From positions 18,042,001 to 18,106,000 of the forward strand of contig JANTQA010000047.1 in the NCBI GenBank assembly GCA_027625915.1: a stretch of DNA of 64,000 bases. Direction: 5' to 3'. Position 1 is the stretch's first letter; every line of letters starts with the position of its first letter. Positions 62,829-64,000 of this stretch are shown here, one piece after another. Origin of the DNA: Anaeramoeba flamelloides. Its lineage: Eukaryota; Metamonada; Anaeramoebidae. The position numbers and the translations under genes were made by a program. Below the pieces are notes generated by a model. That model saw nothing but the letters and a program-made list of their open reading frames with translations, did no database searches and was not told where the DNA came from.

Positions 62829-64000
62829 TTTATAATTGAAATAGAAATTTTTGATTTATTAATTGGTAAACAATGGATCATTTGAAAATTGGTTAACACA
62901 GTAATTATTTAAATATAATATCAATAATTTATAAAAGAAGTTTCTCTAAAACCAAAAATATGATATTTTTATTTTATAAACAATTTTTTTAAACATACTT
63001 CATACGATCTTATATTATTAGAAATTTTTTTTTAATTTTGAAAATTGAATTTTTTGAAGTGAAATTTTTTCATAACCTGATTGAATTTTGAAATAAATTT
63101 GTAGAATTTTTCATTCTCAGATTGTTAATTAATGTTAAAAAAATAAAGATTATTTTCAAGAAAGAAAAATGGATCAAATTGGAAATCATTCTTTTATTCC
63201 CCTTTTACAAGTTTTAAGAATTGTAATTACTGAAAGGGGTTTTATTTTTTTGATTACCATTTGTAAATTATGGTGATTGGGGTATTTGTTATCAAGTATT
63301 AATCGTATGGTAACTGGATTATAATAAAACTGATTTGAAATATCAATATTTATTAATAGTTTTAGAAGACGAATTCTATTAAAACAAAATTAAAAAACAC
63401 AAAGTTCGTTTTTTTAAACCACAAAATTGAAATAAATAATTAATTCTTTAATTTGTCTATTCTCCAGTATTTTGGGATTGAATTGATAAAAATTGATGGA
63501 ATTTTTGAGAAATAGTTAATGTGACAAATAAATTTGAAAAGATCCAATATTGGTTATTGATTTATTTAGATTAAATTTGTGCTTTTTTTTTTTAGAAATT
63601 CAATTTTTGTCAACGTTTAACTAAAAAAATAAATTCTAAAGATGACGGAATAAAAATTGAAATTTTTATCTTTGGATATAAGAGAAATTGAACTTTCTAT
63701 TTGGTAAAAGAAAATTGGCCATAGAAAATTAATCTCTATATATTAAAAATATATAGAGATTGATCAAGATGGAAAACCAGTAAGATCAATATTTGAGATT
63801 TTAATGTTTTTATAATTTAATAAATTCTGGTGTTCTTTCAAATTATTTAAATTTTTTTGAGTTTTTTATGTAAAAATTTCAATAATATTTTGTTTTGGAG
63901 ATTTGTATAAACTAAACTATTTTTCAAACAAAAGGGCACACCTCTCAAATCGCCAATACCGTCGAATTTGATTGTTAATAAGATAATTACTTTTTTGGTG

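Larger units (their letters stand above)
61141..64000. other. Probable long intron or intergenic DNA to the window end
   Basis: No exon recognised. Contains a reverse LINE copy with modules (61345-62185) and a foldback (62450-62828). From 62830 to 64000 I see only AT-rich DNA; the last 85 bases include AACTATTTTTCA, like a TcB terminus. Confidence 0.6.

Noticed and set aside
1-64000. CRISPR arrays, operons, ribosome binding sites, tRNA or rRNA genes
   Set aside because: The window is spliced eukaryotic DNA; regular repeats found are hairpin modules or microsatellites, and no cloverleaf or rRNA-like GC-richer block was seen by eye.

Overview
The window looks like nuclear DNA of a single-celled eukaryote with very high A+T content. 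Genes carry spliceosomal GT-AG introns. The gene repertoire (a BEACH/WD40/FYVE-type protein, a giant RCC1 plus BTB protein, a BAR-PH-ArfGAP-ankyrin protein) fits a free-living amoeboid protist. I suspect an Anaeramoeba-like metamonad or an amoebozoan, but this is inferred from gene style only and no rRNA gene is present to settle it.

Layout. 1-1656 (+): 3' part of a BEACH-WD40 protein with a C-terminal FYVE-like finger. 4281-18627 (+): one five-exon gene whose four long exons each encode a nearly identical RCC1-type unit and whose last exon encodes two BTB-like domains; all four introns are phase 1, so the gene grew by exon duplication. 22112-25972 (-): intronless 1286-codon ORF of unknown function. 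34099-45279 (-): four-exon ACAP-like ArfGAP, predicted 742 aa, with two introns of more than 4 kb filled with mobile DNA. 53264-58686 (-): four-exon metallophosphoesterase, predicted 265 aa, with all catalytic motifs. 60747-61140 (-): terminal exon of a protein ending in a CaaX box, possibly a divergent small GTPase whose earlier exons lie outside the window.

The rest is a dense layer of mobile DNA: short foldback and TIR elements with TA target duplications (Tc1/mariner-like), a 1.95-kb element with an exact 8-bp duplication (hAT-like) inserted in another TIR element, an inverted-repeat element of more than 4 kb, and many 5'-truncated LINE copies with 16-20 bp target duplications and A-rich tails. 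The most unusual signal is at the LINE 3' ends. At one fixed position, between the end of the reverse-transcriptase ORF and a conserved 3'-terminal hairpin, different copies carry from zero to many palindromic modules separated by short linkers such as GTGCCGTAGAGTGCC. These arrays occur in RCC1 intron 1, both large ACAP introns, the phosphoesterase intron and intergenic DNA.

Genes were assembled by eye from conserved protein motifs and splice sites; exon junctions restore known motifs across introns (GNHD, the ArfGAP HRSLG motif, the PH-domain core), which makes these models fairly secure without transcript data.
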